Assembly: GCA_000310025.1 (NCBI GenBank)
Contig: FN649748.1
Span: forward strand, 3,649,552-3,713,551
DNA from: Ectocarpus siliculosus
Lineage: Eukaryota; Sar; Phaeophyceae; Ectocarpales; Ectocarpaceae
Reading direction: 5' to 3'
Length of the DNA: 64,000 nt
The notes under the pieces were generated by a model. The model worked only from the letters and a program-made list of their open reading frames with translations, searched no databases and was not told the DNA's origin. Numbering within the stretch: the stretch's first letter is position 1; each line of letters begins with the position of its first letter. A program made the translations under genes and the position numbers. Shown here in pieces: positions 1-12,972 of the stretch.

Positions 1-1771
1 CAATCACCAAACACCAAACACCAGCTGTCCTGACAGTAGGCAACGCGTGAGTGACGTACCAAACGAACCTAACCAAAACCATGCACGGGCCAACAAAGCA
101 TACGATACGCTTGATTTGTTCACGTAGAATCGCTGGAGCTCCAACCAAACTCGCCGTCTTATGTGTTGCCGCCGCACCACCGCCCCCGCATAGCTCCTTT
201 GTTCCTGACGCGGATTTCGTCCGTTGGCGCTTGGGTGGCTCTTGGTTGGAGCTGACAACCGAGGGCACGAATGATACAGAGGCAAGGCGGATCAGAGCTC
301 TGGGGTAGAACGGCATGGTACTGTTTGTACACACGCAATCGAGTTATGACGTCATGGGTCAGGACGTTTGGCAACGGTCGGCCCTCAATTTTGTTCAGTT
401 AAAAAAATACAATCAAGTCCAGTGAATGTCATTTGGACTCAATGTCGGCGGGCTTCACTCAACGGCATATTTCTCAACACGAACCACGCCCAAAACGTCC
501 CAGAATCAATCGAAGATATCGAGTTGTACAGTGCCATGGTGCTGCGATCGAGACGACCTATCCATGTTGAGGACATAGATTGCCAGTGGTGAACTCGGCG
601 TCCGTCTGAAATTTGGCCCCTTCCTCCCCCCGGGTGAGATGGAAAGGGGGTAATGACATCCAGGAACAGCTGGCGTTTGACAAATCGGCCGCGTTCGAAA
701 CTACCAAAGTTATCCCTTGCCTTCTAGGGGTTGGGATGGAGGTAGCATTGGCATGAGGAAAACAAAATCCTAAAACACCACCGCGCGCTTGGTGGCGACT
801 CAAGATACAAAGCTAACTGTAGAAATTACGTGAGATGTCGGTTTTGTGTATTTTGTGGCAAGTTGAGTCGACGGCGCACCGTGTACTGGCTGAATAATGA
901 AAACGTGTCAGATGTTTCGGGACGAAAAATCCAGAATACCGAGAGTGTGCGTGCCGCTTTAATCAACATTAACCGCGCAAGCTGGCTGATGAACGATAAA
1001 ACACAGAGTTTCGAGAGACGAAACTCGTCCACATGACACACAGGTCTGGAGGCTCCCTAGATCGTACGCTAGTAGGGTCGGAGAGGAGATTGGACACCAG
1101 GGTCTAGTCTCCAGATTTAGAGTACCTGCCAACAGGAGTGGTGCCCAATTTGGCGACACCGCATTTAACAGAGAGACTCGCACACAACAACCACACGATT
1201 GGGCAACAGGAACACTCGATTTGTACAGCAGTAGCGAGCGAAAATCTTGTGCCGTTGGGTATGCACGAAGCTGAAGGCTGTGTTCGTGACAAGTACTGCT
1301 GTAGGTTGGCCTGGATTAGGTCTCGTCATCAATGCTGGTGGACTACAAATTTCATCGGTGCGTAATGAAGCTACGGGAAAAAAGAACAAAGGCGACCAAC
1401 AGCAACACCACTCACACACACGCGAGCGCATGCATGAAAGGGGGAGCAGGTGCAGCTCAATAATACTTGAAGCGGTGGGTGCTGGTGTCTCGCAATTCGG
1501 ATGTATCGGCCCCACTTTCGTCTCAAGGAGACTAATGGGAATGGCGATAAGATATACTAAATAGCTGTCGCTACAACTGTGAGAACTAGATAGTCGTTAA
1601 CTTTCACCGACCGGTAACCCCCCCCCCCGTACACATCCCGCTTTCGTGGTCATACATACCCCCCGCATACTATTGCTGAACCCCTGTTCATTCTATTTTG
1701 CTCGGTGTTTTTCCAACTGCCAGCGAAACAGCAGGGCCCAAATCAGTTCTCGTCACCTAGCGCACCAATCG
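1..1771. other. Intergenic stretch, no gene recognised
   Basis: Only short overlapping open frames in all six frames are present, with no recognisable domain, no splice-consistent chain of coding segments and no repeat that I could pair. A C-run lies near 1619-1628. Nothing functional is claimed. Confidence 0.5.
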
Positions 1772-2037
1772 TCATGGCACCACTTCGAGCGTGTGCTCCA
1801 TTGCGATATCTCGGGGCGTGACAGTTGTGTTAGGCATGTGTTCTGTGCGTGGGAAGACCTTCGTGGCGGCGTGGAATCCAAATCGTTTTATTGGCCCGGG
1901 CAATCGGGCCGCATGCGAAAAAGCCAAACCAGAGTTCACATCGCCACGATGCTCTCGCCACATACAGCACCCATGCCCAACACAATTATCACGCCCAGAG
2001 ACACTACAATGGATCACACGCTCGAAGCGGTGCGATG
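1772..2037. repeat. Foldback (imperfect palindrome) element, about 265 bp
   Basis: The left half (about 1772-1895) is similar to the reverse complement of the right half (about 1915-2037). Matching blocks include CTTCGAGCGTGTG followed by TCCATTG, then GGGCGTGA, TTGTGTT and GGCATG, and CGTGGCG. The centre lies around the GC-rich segment 1893-1910. Arms are imperfect (outer about 90 bp best), so this could be an old foldback transposon or MITE, or a locally inverted duplication. No target-site duplication was identified. It has no coding potential of its own. Confidence 0.65.
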
Positions 2038-5000
2038 GCGAGCGGCGTCGTAGGTTTCGAGAACTAATGTGGAGCTGTGCTCACATTACTGGCAGCGTGG
2101 CCGTAAAAAAGAATCATGCGCGACAGCAATACCATAGCCTCATCACACCACAGAGAGTCCAGCGGCATCGAGCCCAGATGCTGTCGCCCGCTGTTCGTGT
2201 GTGTCGCCTGTTATGCGTACGCTGTATGCTGTGCATATAGTGTCTGCTGTGTGGTGTCGCCCGCAGTGCGTATTTTCTCTACTGCAATCCGCGGTGTCCT
2301 CCGAAAAAAAAAAGTGCGTCTGCTGACCCCTGTAGTCTAAAAGCGAGTAAGAGGACAACACCGTAAAACCTAGATAAAGCGCGTACAGACGTGCAAGTTT
2401 TTGGGTTTCAGCAAGCCCTTGCAACTCGGGGGGCCGGCAGTCCAGATTAGAAATCTCGCTTCGCTCGAATCATTCCCTCGTGGGGCCTAGGCTTCAGGGT
2501 GTGGCGGCACCTTGATGTTTCCCGCGGTGATACCATGCACACATCCAAGCGGTGGAGTGGGGTTGGCCAGGCCGGCCAAGAAAGCACCAACGAGGAACAC
2601 TCCCTGGCCTCGTACGGAAGAGATATGATATTCTTTAGGTGAACAGTGCATGCGTTACTGAGTTTGTTTGATGATGTATTGCGCTTGGTCACAAGAGAGC
2701 AGCAAACCATCCAGCTCTACATAGATCACAGGTTTGAATCTCTCCGGAATAAAAAATCTCGCAAATTAGCGTTCAAGAGCGCACAGTCGCGAGTACGCAC
2801 AAGAAAGAGGGACGGGACTGCTGAACCCTTCGCGCATTGGTAATTGATGACCAGCACCGCACTAAAAAAAAATGCATTCCTGATGTGTGACACGGCTGGT
2901 CCGTTAAACATGGACAAGCAGAAACAGACTGACGACAAGGACAGATTGGACATGGAAAGTAAAATGGAAGCATACTTTGTGATCCAGCTTCCGAGCGACC
3001 GGGGCAAAGGGCTCTTGTTTTGTCTTGGTATATCTGTTATTTCGATCAAATGTTGGATCAGCTCGTCACACGCGAAAAAATGTGTCTTGTCTTGAGGGCT
3101 GAAGATAAAGGATTGTGGGCAGAGGTTTCAGCGACAATTAACGTGCCTACCACAAGAGCCACTGCAGCGGCAACAGCAACAGAAGGAAAACATTCAAGGT
3201 GTCGCCACTGGTCTCGCCCGAAGCGATACCCCATCTGCTCCCCCGACAAGAGCGAGGGAGGGTGTGTGTGTGCAGAACGAAATGTTGCCGTTGAAAATAT
3301 CCCCCGTCGGTTGATAAATGAAAAGATAATCTGCAGCAACGTTGTACGGCCCGGTGAGCAACACGGATGAACACGCCGCGCGCAACGCCCACCCAGGGAA
3401 GAAACAAGCGTGTTCGGTTGCGTTCCGGTGAATGAAACATGTGTAGGTGCTGCCACCAAACGTGTGCGGTGCTGAAATAGAGCATGCTTTGATGCTGTGT
3501 TTCGAGATGCCAAAAGCTAGTTTCTGCCTGAGACAGAGAGCCGAGGTTTCCCTCCGATCTAATTTGATTCTCGATACTTTTGTCTGGGCACTGATCGGGT
3601 GGCTCCTTGCACCCGCTACGTGGCTTTGCAGGCTGTTGACAACGCTGACAGTTGAAATCGGCACTTCGGAGAAAACTTGCTATCCAGCGGGGCCGAGGAT
3701 ATTGTAGAGGTACATCTTGGGAGAGGAAAATAATGAATTGGACATACGGCACAGGCAAACAAGAATCTGAAACCCGTAAGGATCACAACGGCAATCGCCT
3801 TGCTTCGTGCGGTAGCTACACTCGATTGCTGTTCACCTTTCAGCGTGGGTGGGTCCACGGCTGCTGGCTGTCCAGATGCTATTCCGGACCAGGGCCTTGG
3901 CCATACCCCCGAACTTGCGCTTGCCCGGCCTTGCCTGTAGCGAGCCATCCGACAACTGTAAATATGGGTCTCCCTGATGCCGCGAGCGCCATCTCCAAAA
4001 GGTGACTCTGGGGTTACACAGAAAACTCAACCCAGCTCAACAAGAAGATAAATCCAGTTATCCGCGGTGTCTGAACACGATCAGGTGGACAGACTAACAC
4101 TCCCTGTTGATTGGAAATTGCGAAGAACATACAGGCTTGGGAACTAATACGATCTCCAGGTACAATCTACAATATATCCAAGCGACTGAGGGAATCTTTG
4201 CCATGGCGTGATTTGGTGTGAACGTGATGGATTTCCCCCGGCCCGTCCGTGTGCGCCAAGGTGGCTGTCAATATGTTGATCGGCCAGATCTAACGCAGGT
4301 CGTACAGACCACGCTCAAGATTTCATTGAGCATCGGCAGTTGAGCCAATTGCACGCGCTCTTTACCTCTAGCAGTTGGATGCGACAGGGTCAAACCTTTC
4401 CGGTCTAGATGGTAGGAATACACAGACATGAACTCGAGCTTACCCTTTCTTCGTGTCCTTCCTCTTGATTCTCCTCCTCTTCTTCCTTCACCTGGACGCC
4501 ATCTATCCCGGGAGAGGCCTGCTAGCGTCATCCAACAAACCACGGTCACCGTATTGTGTGCTTGCAAGACCGCGAAAAAAAATAGCCAAACTCGCGTGGG
4601 CGGGAGGTGACGGGAAGAGAGAACTGGTGCTTCATGGTCGAAATCAAGTCTTGAACATTCTCTGGGTTTGCGACCATCGCTTTCCGTCTGAGTGCTGCCT
4701 CCATTCAGCCACGGCCGGGCGAACAGTGGCGGCCTGGATCAGCAACTCAATTGTGATGACAAAAAGCATTTGTGATGACAAACCTATGCCATGAACATCT
4801 TGACCTTCTGACGGCCATAAATAATAAATAGGTGCTCTGAGGTGCATACAATTATTCCGCCAAACAGGATACCCAGTCAATACCATGAATATTAGGTGCA
4901 GCTGCACGATTGCCAAGCCATATCGTGTACACGTTAATCAGGCACGCGGATCGTCGAGATTTCACGTCAACCTCTTTGAACGTCGACCCAAGTAACCAGC

Positions 5001-6789
5001 ACCGCGCGAGACTTCACACCTTGGGGTGCCTACCTCGCTTTCTCCTCTCCTCTGCTGGTCGGTGCTTGCAACCTTTGAAATGACATCGTCCTCGTGGGGT
5101 GACTCGCGTTCCTCTCCTTTGTCGTAGGTGCCGCATGGTGCCTCTTTATTTTCGGCGATGACTGACTCACAGCGCTGCGTAACACAAGCACACCAAGCGT
5201 TAACGGGATACACGCGAGGGACCACGGGGGTGTTTCTACTGCAGGAGCAGGTAGAGATGTTCAATGTTTGTGCCCGTATTTCCCTTCCATCCGTAGGTGG
5301 TGCACGCAGTGGGGGACAAAAGCCAAGAATTTCGTCCGGTCAAACAGCCCACCGTCCGCAGTGGCGCGCAAGGCTCACCTCGGCTGCCACAGCGAGATCA
5401 CCCATCTGGGCTTCCAAACCACCAGATGACATTGAGCCTGTATGCAACACGACGAAGATTGCCACACGCAAGGCAGCGTGATTCCGAATGATGTGGAGGT
5501 TTCGACAAGAGGTCGTGTAGGTGGCACGGCACAAGCAGCCGACAGCATAGAGCACGGACTGTCATTCACCGCCAGGGCAAACACCTACCTGTAGATTCCT
5601 GTCCTTTATTTCTGGGCCCTATACTGTACTTGCCTGAAACCTTGCTGTCGCTGTCGCCGCCACTCGGTGTTCTCCTGAACGAGGTGATCCGAACAACAGA
5701 AACAGGTAGGCGGTACGGTGGTCAGCAGAAGGGTAGCGCATTGAAGTCACCATCAGCTCCCATCCACTTCACAAACTACTTAGGACACACGGGGAGTAGC
5801 GATAACCATCTTGCCCGTAGCCATCACACACATTCCAACGAACTGCATGTATGCTACGAAAAAAAAGTGGTGACCGTAGATTCGGTGAACAAGTAGCAGC
5901 ACAGCACAAAGGTATTCTACACGGAGCGTCCAGCACCATAACCAAATTAGTCTCACGACCGGCGGATTAATTTCTGATTCTATAACGTAAGGCTACTGCT
6001 GTACGTAGCGTTAGCCGCCTCTACTGCTCCAACCAACGCTTTGGCCGCGGATGCTGCAGCTTCAGCGAGTAGTAGGAGATTCGAAACCGCCGGCGCGTCA
6101 CACGCGCATGACTCATGGCATAGTCTAGTCTTTCTCAGGTGAAGGACAACTGGCCAGCAAGGTAGCAACAACAAATCCCAGTCCATATGCAGCTATTCAC
6201 ACTCCAACACATAGTTTGGGCGCCATAAGTGGCTATATTTCATGGTCTGCTGCACCGCAAAAAGTCAGCCACTGCTGAATACAGCGGGTCTTGCCACTGC
6301 TGGAAAATCCGTTCACCACCGAGAGGCAGGACATCGTAAGTACGCCAATAGTTACAGGTTGTGGGTCCAGAAAAAATCGCGTCCGCTCATTGGGAGAGGC
6401 TGTACCGTCCAGAGGGAAGAATGTGGTCTCGGCGTGAGTATGGAAAGCGTCCCCACACTGGGAATAGTTTCTATACTGAAGCCAAGCCAGCATTTTTTTT
6501 CAGTAGACATAAGATTTGGTCACTTTTCATGCCTCGGCATTTCTTTCTCTCACTGCAACGAGTCTTTTCTTGCGATTCCTTCTCAGTGGCACGCAGAAGG
6601 CTCGTCGGTACATTAACGTTCGTGCCCGGAGCTCGGCAGGCCACCGTGGCGCATGTGGTTGACGCTCAAAGTCGCGAAAACTGGCTCAATACCAGGGGAC
6701 GCGTTCCGCGACGACAAAGCCTGCCGAACCAGTTCCGAAACCTCTCTGCTACATACCACCCGCTGGGAGATATTTCCCCCGTAAGTTTT
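2038..6789. other. Intergenic stretch, no gene recognised
   Basis: About 4.7 kb without a supported gene. Open frames up to about 200 codons occur on both strands (for example on the minus strand around 3147-3758), but they overlap one another in different frames, lack recognisable motifs and have no clear splice-linked partners. Short homopolymers only. Confidence 0.45.
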
Positions 6790-7146
6790 GACATGGATAC
6801 CACAGCACCATCAACAACGTACTTACGCGACGTATGCATCTGCATCAGTACGCCTTCTCGGGGCTGGTCATCATGTGTAGAACTATGTGCCCCAGCTGAT
6901 GTGCCAATAACATGGGCAAGTTCGATTTAAAACGTCAATAGCCAAAACTCTGCACCAAACTAAAAAAACAACAAAATTTTCCGAATGACTGCGGGCCATG
7001 ACATGGATACCACAGCACCATCAACAACGTACTACGCGACGTAGGTATGCATCTTCATCAATCAGTACTCCTTCTCGGGGCTGGTCATCATGTGTAGAAC
7101 TTTGTGCCTCAGCTGATGTGCCTATAACATGTGCAAGTCCGATTTC
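6790..7146. repeat. Two-copy direct repeat, about 140 bp each
   Basis: Copy 1 at 6790-6928 and copy 2 at 7000-7146 share long identical blocks, for example GACATGGATACCACAGCACC at both starts and TTCTCGGGGCTGGTCATCAT inside. They differ by small indels and substitutions. The sequence after each copy is also similar (AAAACGTCAA, then CTGCACCAA), with about 60 extra bases after copy 2, so the true duplicated unit is about 200 bp. The array abuts the Helitron helicase remnant at 7615 and may be part of the same element's sequence. Confidence 0.85.
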
Positions 7147-7614
7147 TATCTGAGACTTTTTTCTGTGGATAGAGATGGATTCGTTGTGTCATATTAAGAA
7201 AAAAAAAGAAAAAACGTCAAAACCCAAAATCTGCACCAAGCCCAAAAACACAAATAAATGTGCCGGGCAATACAAAAACCCGTCATGCCCGAACTCGCTC
7301 TCATGCTGGTTCTTCCCATCAAAATCATTCTACTTCCTGCTGTACCCCTACTGCTGTACTGCCGCGTGCAAATCACAGCTAGCTTTCACCGCCAGAGCAG
7401 CCTGCACCCTCTGTCGCTCTCTCCATCAATCTACGCCATACGTCAATGGCTCGCCAACCCCGCGCCGACGCCGCCAGCTCCGCTGACAAGTCATGACAAG
7501 TCATCGTCCTCCACCGCTGGATCCTCGCTTCGCGGAGATATCCACCGGCTGCTGCTACACCCACCGCCCGCGAGGGGTGCCGCCCCATCTACCCCGCCGC
7601 CCGCGACCGGTGCC

Positions 7615-7971
7615 GGAACAACGGAATTTCAAGGTATCATTGAAAAAGTCTACCCCGACCCCTATGAAGCTACCCACAACATCGACAACGGCCGTGGCAT
7701 TCTAGCACCCACAAATGACAACATTGACCAGATCAATGACTTCATCCTCCGTAATATGCCAGCAAGTGTTCAAGAACAACTTAGTAGACAAGATCATCAA
7801 AGACGACCAAAACATGCCAGATGTTGTCTCCGTCGAATATCTCAACAGCATCAACGTCAATGGCACGCCACCGCACACACTCAACCTCAAAGTTGGAGCA
7901 TTGATCTTCTTCATCAGGAACATTAACTTTGATTGCGGGCTCGTCAATGGCAAACGGGGAGTTATTCAAGT
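7615..7971 (+). pseudogene. Helitron PIF1-type helicase C-terminal remnant (frameshifted)
   Basis: Two adjacent frames carry successive parts of the C-terminal end of a Helitron Rep/PIF1 helicase. Frame 1 (about 7615-7770) reads a segment with ILAPTNDNIDQIND, matching the family block 'xLxPxNxxVxxIN'. Frame 2 (about 7790-7971) reads DVVSVEYLNSINVNGTPPH, then an N-x-K-V-G-A block and a GLVNGKRGVI block, which is the typical helicase domain end. The frame change lies about 7760-7800. The Rep endonuclease and the helicase Walker motifs are absent, so this is a decayed fragment. It is not a cellular PIF1: the YLNSINVNG-type segment is characteristic of Helitron-encoded helicases. Confidence 0.8.
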
Positions 7972-9273
7972 GATACCTACATCTCAAATCTGTTCCAACT
8001 GCCTATGCTACCCATGTCGAGATTGCAGCTGCCCAACAGTTGTACAACCTTATCTAACCCTTACGTGACTGGGATAACTTGAATTATTTTTATTTTTTCC
8101 ACAACTGGTTCTCTGCGGTCAAAGACCTTGCATGCATGCGTGTACACCGGCGGCAAGGGTGGTGCAGCAGGGAGTCCATGTGTGGGGCTCACAGGGATAG
8201 GGACGCGCTAGATGTAAGGGTAGTACATGCTGTACAGCAGTAGCAGCTATGCGGAAAAAAATATAGGCTACAGCAGCAGTAGTTTCTGAGCAGGTGTGCA
8301 TACCTGTCTCCGACAACAACCATCCGCACTGAGGATGTACCTATGCAAGCAGTACCTGTTGGCACATCTTCTCCACCTCATCCTTGGACAGAGCATACGG
8401 CAAGCGCAAATGCTAGCGGCGCTAGATGCGAAGACGCTAACGGGAAACCGCCTCACAGAAGCGCCAGATCGACGAAAAAAAAGGTCCACTCATCAGAGAA
8501 TCGAGACCATCATCGACTATCGCACAAAATGCATGTAAATCTTGATAAATGTTACAACTCTGTACTACAAATAGAGAGGTGTAATCGGAGGTGTGATTGG
8601 AGGTGTAGTCGTGAAAGCCCTCTCCTTTGAGCGAAAATTTGCACACAGCAGACGAACCACCCTTCACTCCCAATACTGGGAACCACACGCACCGCAATCA
8701 ACCCAACATCAAGCACCGAGGCAGTACGTTAGCATCGGCTCCGGTGTGCGTTTTCTCTGCTCTCCCCCACGGATGCGGCACCGGGTTGATCACATGTTCA
8801 GGGTGCTGTATGTCCCTCCGGTGGTATTTTGCGTTTGAATCTTACAGCAGTACCGGTAGGCAGTAGATTGGATCTGGAAAGGATATCTGCCCCACATTAG
8901 AGAGATTAGGAATGGGTGAAGAGTATTGTACTGTGTGTGTCCTGGGCGCATTGCTGATAAGCGTGCTTTTGAGGTGGGCTGCCTATGCGTGTATGTTTTT
9001 TGCTCTTAGGCGAGGTACAACGGCAATATTTCGGCACGCAAAGTGATCGGAGCTGAGAACGGAGCTGAATCGGCCTGTAGTCACGTAAGGGAATTACCCT
9101 CGTCGGCCAACCCTTTCCACCTCCTCCGCCCCATGATACATGCGATGTTTTGTACGGGGGCGAGCACCACAGAACATTAAGATATAGACTAGTCCGTGAC
9201 TTCTCATCTTCCTTTACTACTTGCGTCACCCCCGGGGGGCCTGTCACCCACGTCCTGAACCTTGTAGTCTACA
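7972..9273. other. Intergenic stretch, no gene recognised
   Basis: No reading frame with recognisable motifs. If the upstream helicase remnant belongs to a Helitron, its 3' end (a short hairpin followed by CTRR) should lie here, but I could not identify it with confidence. Confidence 0.4.
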
Positions 9274-11408
9274 CAAGGGCGCACAAAAAATATATTCCGA
9301 CACCTAACCCCCAAAACTATTTTTGGGCCCCTCCGCGGGGGGGAGGGGGGTACGAAGGTCTCATATCCCCCCCCCAAACGCCACATAATTTCCTATATAA
9401 ACAATTCCATACTAAATCCTATATATAACGGGGGCACATTTCATGCAAGGGGGTAGTACAATCCACGTAGCCCCTGCTCAAGCGTACCGCAGCCCGCAGC
9501 CAGCCGCGGTGCCGTCCGTAGCAGAGGAGAGAGAGAGAGAGCGAGAGCTTGGGGAGAGAGAGTGGTCACGATGATGAGCACAGTCTCCGTGGGAGGAGGA
9601 TGGAGGGCGAAGAAGGCGCTCGACGCGAAAGCGCTCCAAGAAACGGCGGTTTAGTCTTGTTGACGGAGGTGGAGGGGCTTCGGGGAGGAGTGAACAACAA
9701 GCACAATGATGCAACTGATATCGAGGCAAATTGCAATCAATTGTGGATGGCATTGGGTGTCGGACGTGGCGAAAGTGATTCCACCGCCGTAGGCTCATCG
9801 ACAGTCCCTCTTCGGTATATTGCCGGCTTGAGTAAGCTTGGAATGATGACGTTTCGACGCATGGGTACGTAATGTGTCGTTTGGTTCTTCTTCTGGTGTT
9901 TGTGTCATTTGGTTGTGTTATTTCCCCATATTCGCCCAAGGGCAAATAATGTCGCGTGGACTTGTCGCACAGACTTTGCGAAGTTCTGAGGTACCTCTTG
10001 TAGGTGAGGGGTTGTCCCCAAGCACTACTACTGCTGTACTTCCAAGATTTGAAAACCAAATTAGGAGTGTCCCCAGCTCGTCACAGCTTACTATTACATG
10101 AAGTACCACTCACTCTGAGCCGAACTATATGTGACATTTGGGGGTTATTACCGGAATAAAGGACATTTGGAGTTTGATGTGCCAGACACCATTGATTGTA
10201 GACCGGAAGACGTTCACGGCAATACTACAACACACACATGATGAATGAATGTGACCGCGTCGGCAGCCATGGATAGGGAAGATGCCATGGATACGGTGTT
10301 GGGGGGTTCTGAGACATTCCGAGGCCATTCGATGTTCTGCCGTGCGGTGACGTGGAGGTCGATTTCCGTTCGATTTCCGCTGTCCGTAAGTGGACAAAAG
10401 TGGGTCAAAATATAGACACAAGCGGGTACATGAACAAAATCGTTGACGCCGCTGTGTATACCCACCACGATGTCGGACAGAAGTGGGCACTCTGGTGAGG
10501 CCCTGCGCGCCTCGGCGGTATTAGGGCCAAAGGTGTGCCTGAAAGTGGGAAAAATCGATGCCCGTGCTGTGTATGGTCCCTTGCTGTGTAGCCCAGGTGT
10601 CAGAATGGGGTTTAGAGTCGTTTGGGGGTCGCCTATGGAGGGCGCGCGCGCCCGATTTTCGAGTACCCACTTTTGTCCATTTCCCTAAAATATTTCTTGT
10701 GTATTTTTTGTTGCGTAACACATTCGTTGTAGTTGATGAGAGCGCTGTTGGCGTTCATCGCCGGGATCATGTGATCAGGAGGTGTATCACGTCCCCAGTT
10801 ACCACCCGTGCCCCGTAGCACACGTACCAATAACCTGCAAATGCGGGAACACTACGCCAGTTACTTGCGGGCAGTGGTATCACACCCGCTACACGTGCGG
10901 CAGCAGGCACGGTAGGTAATTCTTTGACGCGCTAACACACCCCTTTGTTACCACACCCCTTCGGCCCCTATTATAGTGTGAGACAGTGGTATCACATCCC
11001 CTGAATATCACACCCGTGGTTTATCACACCCTCTGGGTATCACACCCCTTTTCGGTCCCTGCAAGTGTGTGGAAAGGGTATGACACCCCCTGGATATCAC
11101 CCCCCCTTCATGGCTCCAACGGCCGCACTTCATCACCGGGGCTACATAAGATGTCACACCCCCCACAGAAAACAACACCCGGTGATAATGTTTTTAAACG
11201 CCAAAATGTTATCCCGGGGTGTGATTTCTCGTGTCGTATACGGCAATCTACACCTTCCTGTTAACAAGGTCCTGCGTGCACGTCGTGCCGTAAACACCAC
11301 CACACGCAAGCACAGGGAGAAAGAAAGCCTGTACAATTTTTTTACACCCCTCCCGAGGGGGGGGGGGGGGGGTTAGGTGTCGGCAAAAACATTTTTTGTG
11401 CGCCCTTG
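9274..11408. mobile_element. Probable non-autonomous TIR DNA transposon, 2.1 kb
   Basis: The left end (9274-9313, beginning CAAGGGCGCACAAAAAAT) is repeated in inverted orientation at the right end (about 11368-11408, ending ATTTTTTGTGCGCCCTTG). Similarity continues through a CCGACACCTAACCCCC block, about 40 bp in all. Next to both TIRs lies a GC-rich tract with long G or C runs. The flanks read GTCTACA (9267-9273) and GTCTATA (11409-11415), a candidate 7-bp target duplication with one mismatch. The interior has no recognisable transposase, only short frames, so it would need a transposase in trans. Superfamily is not assigned. Confidence 0.6.
10878..11160. repeat. Cluster of TATCACACCC-like short repeats
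   Basis: Within the TIR element the decamer TATCACACCC and close variants (ATCACATCCC, TATGACACCC, TATCACCCCC, GTCACACCCC) recur about eight times at irregular spacing, and once inverted near 11216-11226 (GGGGTGTGAT). Spacing is irregular, so it is not a simple satellite. Subterminal clusters of short motifs like this are often transposase-binding sites in TIR elements, but that role is inferred. Confidence 0.5.
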
Positions 11409-12492
11409 GTCTATAAAGTTTTAAGTTTTATCAAACTTGTTTTACCAACAAGGGGGCCCGCGGCTGGGAGATATGTGTACAGAATTCAGAGACCGAGGAG
11501 AGGCACATCAGTGCTGCACGGCTGAAAAAAAAAAAAGGAAGTATGCCAAAAAAAGCTTCCAACGGGAAAGCAGCCCCTTGTGGAAACCCCTCTGATCAGG
11601 CCGCTCGTTCGGCAACAGACCTCCACACCTAGCACCGGCTCTGGAGGGCGAACCAGAGGCCAAATGGTCCAGTTTTCACAAGAATTATGTCAAAAACATC
11701 CCGCGGCACATCAGGGTATGCTTTACATATACGTCCAGTGACGCACGGTAGGGTGAAAAAGTTGGACTTTAGCTAGAGCGTACCACCATGCAGTAGCTCC
11801 AAGATCAGGGAGCAAGCTTCACACGCGAAACGACCTCTGCGCGAGGTTGGTGTTTTACGCCCTAATTATGCTGCAGCCATATACCTAGGTTGTATTGCCA
11901 CCTAATGCAAAAGCTTTGAGGCGATTACGTACGGCAGGGGATAAGCATGGTGTATTCAAAATTCAAATTTCAGGAGAGCCCGCGCCTAGGGTCACACTTG
12001 CATGTTGCGCATGCACATCCACTGGATACAATATCCCCACCCCAAGATACGATAAAAATGCCCGACACAATCGGTGCAGCTCAGGAGCAGGCTATCACGA
12101 CAAGTTTCAGTTAATTTGGGCGTCAAAGGGGCAAGTACGGCCGTCTTCAAGCTCAAATTTATCTTGGTGCTTTGCTTATATACGAGCCAAACATGACCCG
12201 GGGCGTTCAGCTACGTGTGCTCCAGACCGTGCAGAAAGAGTTAAACGCCGCAGCGTTACAGAGTCAGGTATATAGACTACGTGGTTACCAAAGGTTTCAG
12301 TCCTTCACGTTCTCAGGTGCATCAGCATGCCCGTAGAGAGGGTTAGACCTTATGCATGGCTGTCAAGAGGCAACGAAGAGCCCAGACCACGAGTAGGCGT
12401 GCCCCTGCGCAAGCTGTACGTGTAACGAAACATTTTTGTCATTTCGGTGGATACCCTGGAACAACGACCCGCATAGGTCGAGCTTCTGCCAG
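11409..12492. other. Stretch without recognised gene
   Basis: Contains A-runs and short frames only. No motif, repeat or splice-linked coding segment was identified. Confidence 0.4.
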
Positions 12493-12972
12493 ATGAACCG
12501 TCGGAGAGGTAGGCGGGGCCAACGGGCCTGTGGGGTGAACAGCCCCACAGCTCAACCGGGTACGCCACCGACGTCGCCTCGGAACCCGCCTGGGAGCCCT
12601 ACCAAACTCGGAAGCGGGGGTATGCAGCCAATACTAACCCTTCGCCAGCTCACGGAAGGCACGCTAACCCCGCGTCAACCAGTGGTCGACAACGGTGGAG
12701 CAGACGTCACAAGTGAACGTCCACGGAGCCGGAGTAGGAGAGAGGGCAACCTAACCACCGAGGTGAGCACCCCGTCGCCGCGACAAAGCGCGACCCGAGA
12801 GATTCCGGTGCACGCGTCCGTCGAACGGGAGGAAAGACCCGGTCGGGCAGGAAACACAAGAGTAGGCCCTCGGTTAGGGATACGGGTGGCCTACCCAATC
12901 TTGAGAGCAAGATCGCGGAGGAGGATTGCTACAAGCAACAGAGCGAGGCGAGGAGGGAGGCAAGGCCCGTAA
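12493..12972 (+). CDS. Hypothetical Arg/Pro/Ser-rich open frame (uncertain)
   Basis: An ATG at 12493 opens 159 codons rich in Arg, Pro, Ser and Gly, low in hydrophobics, predicted to be disordered. The sequence becomes clearly GC-richer here than in the flanks, and overlapping frames just downstream (12890-13110) read charged Glu/Arg/Lys-rich, coiled-coil-like segments. The coding frame probably switches near 12900-12970, which suggests a frameshifted gene or a missed intron. No family is recognised. It may be the start of a decayed mobile-element ORF1 that continues to 14.5 kb, or a degraded host gene. Confidence 0.25.
   Translation: MNRRRGRRGQRACGVNSPTAQPGTPPTSPRNPPGSPTKLGSGGMQPILTLRQLTEGTLTPRQPVVDNGGADVTSERPRSRSRREGNLTTEVSTPSPRQSATREIPVHASVEREERPGRAGNTRVGPRLGIRVAYPILRARSRRRIATSNRARRGGRQGP

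Noticed and set aside
2715..2760. GGTTTGAATC resembling a tRNA T-arm
   Set aside because: No matching acceptor, D or anticodon stems could be placed around it.
3147..3758. 203-codon minus-strand open frame overlapping others at 3058-3513 and 3194-3664
   Set aside because: Three overlapping minus-strand frames of similar length with no motif and no codon preference to choose between them.
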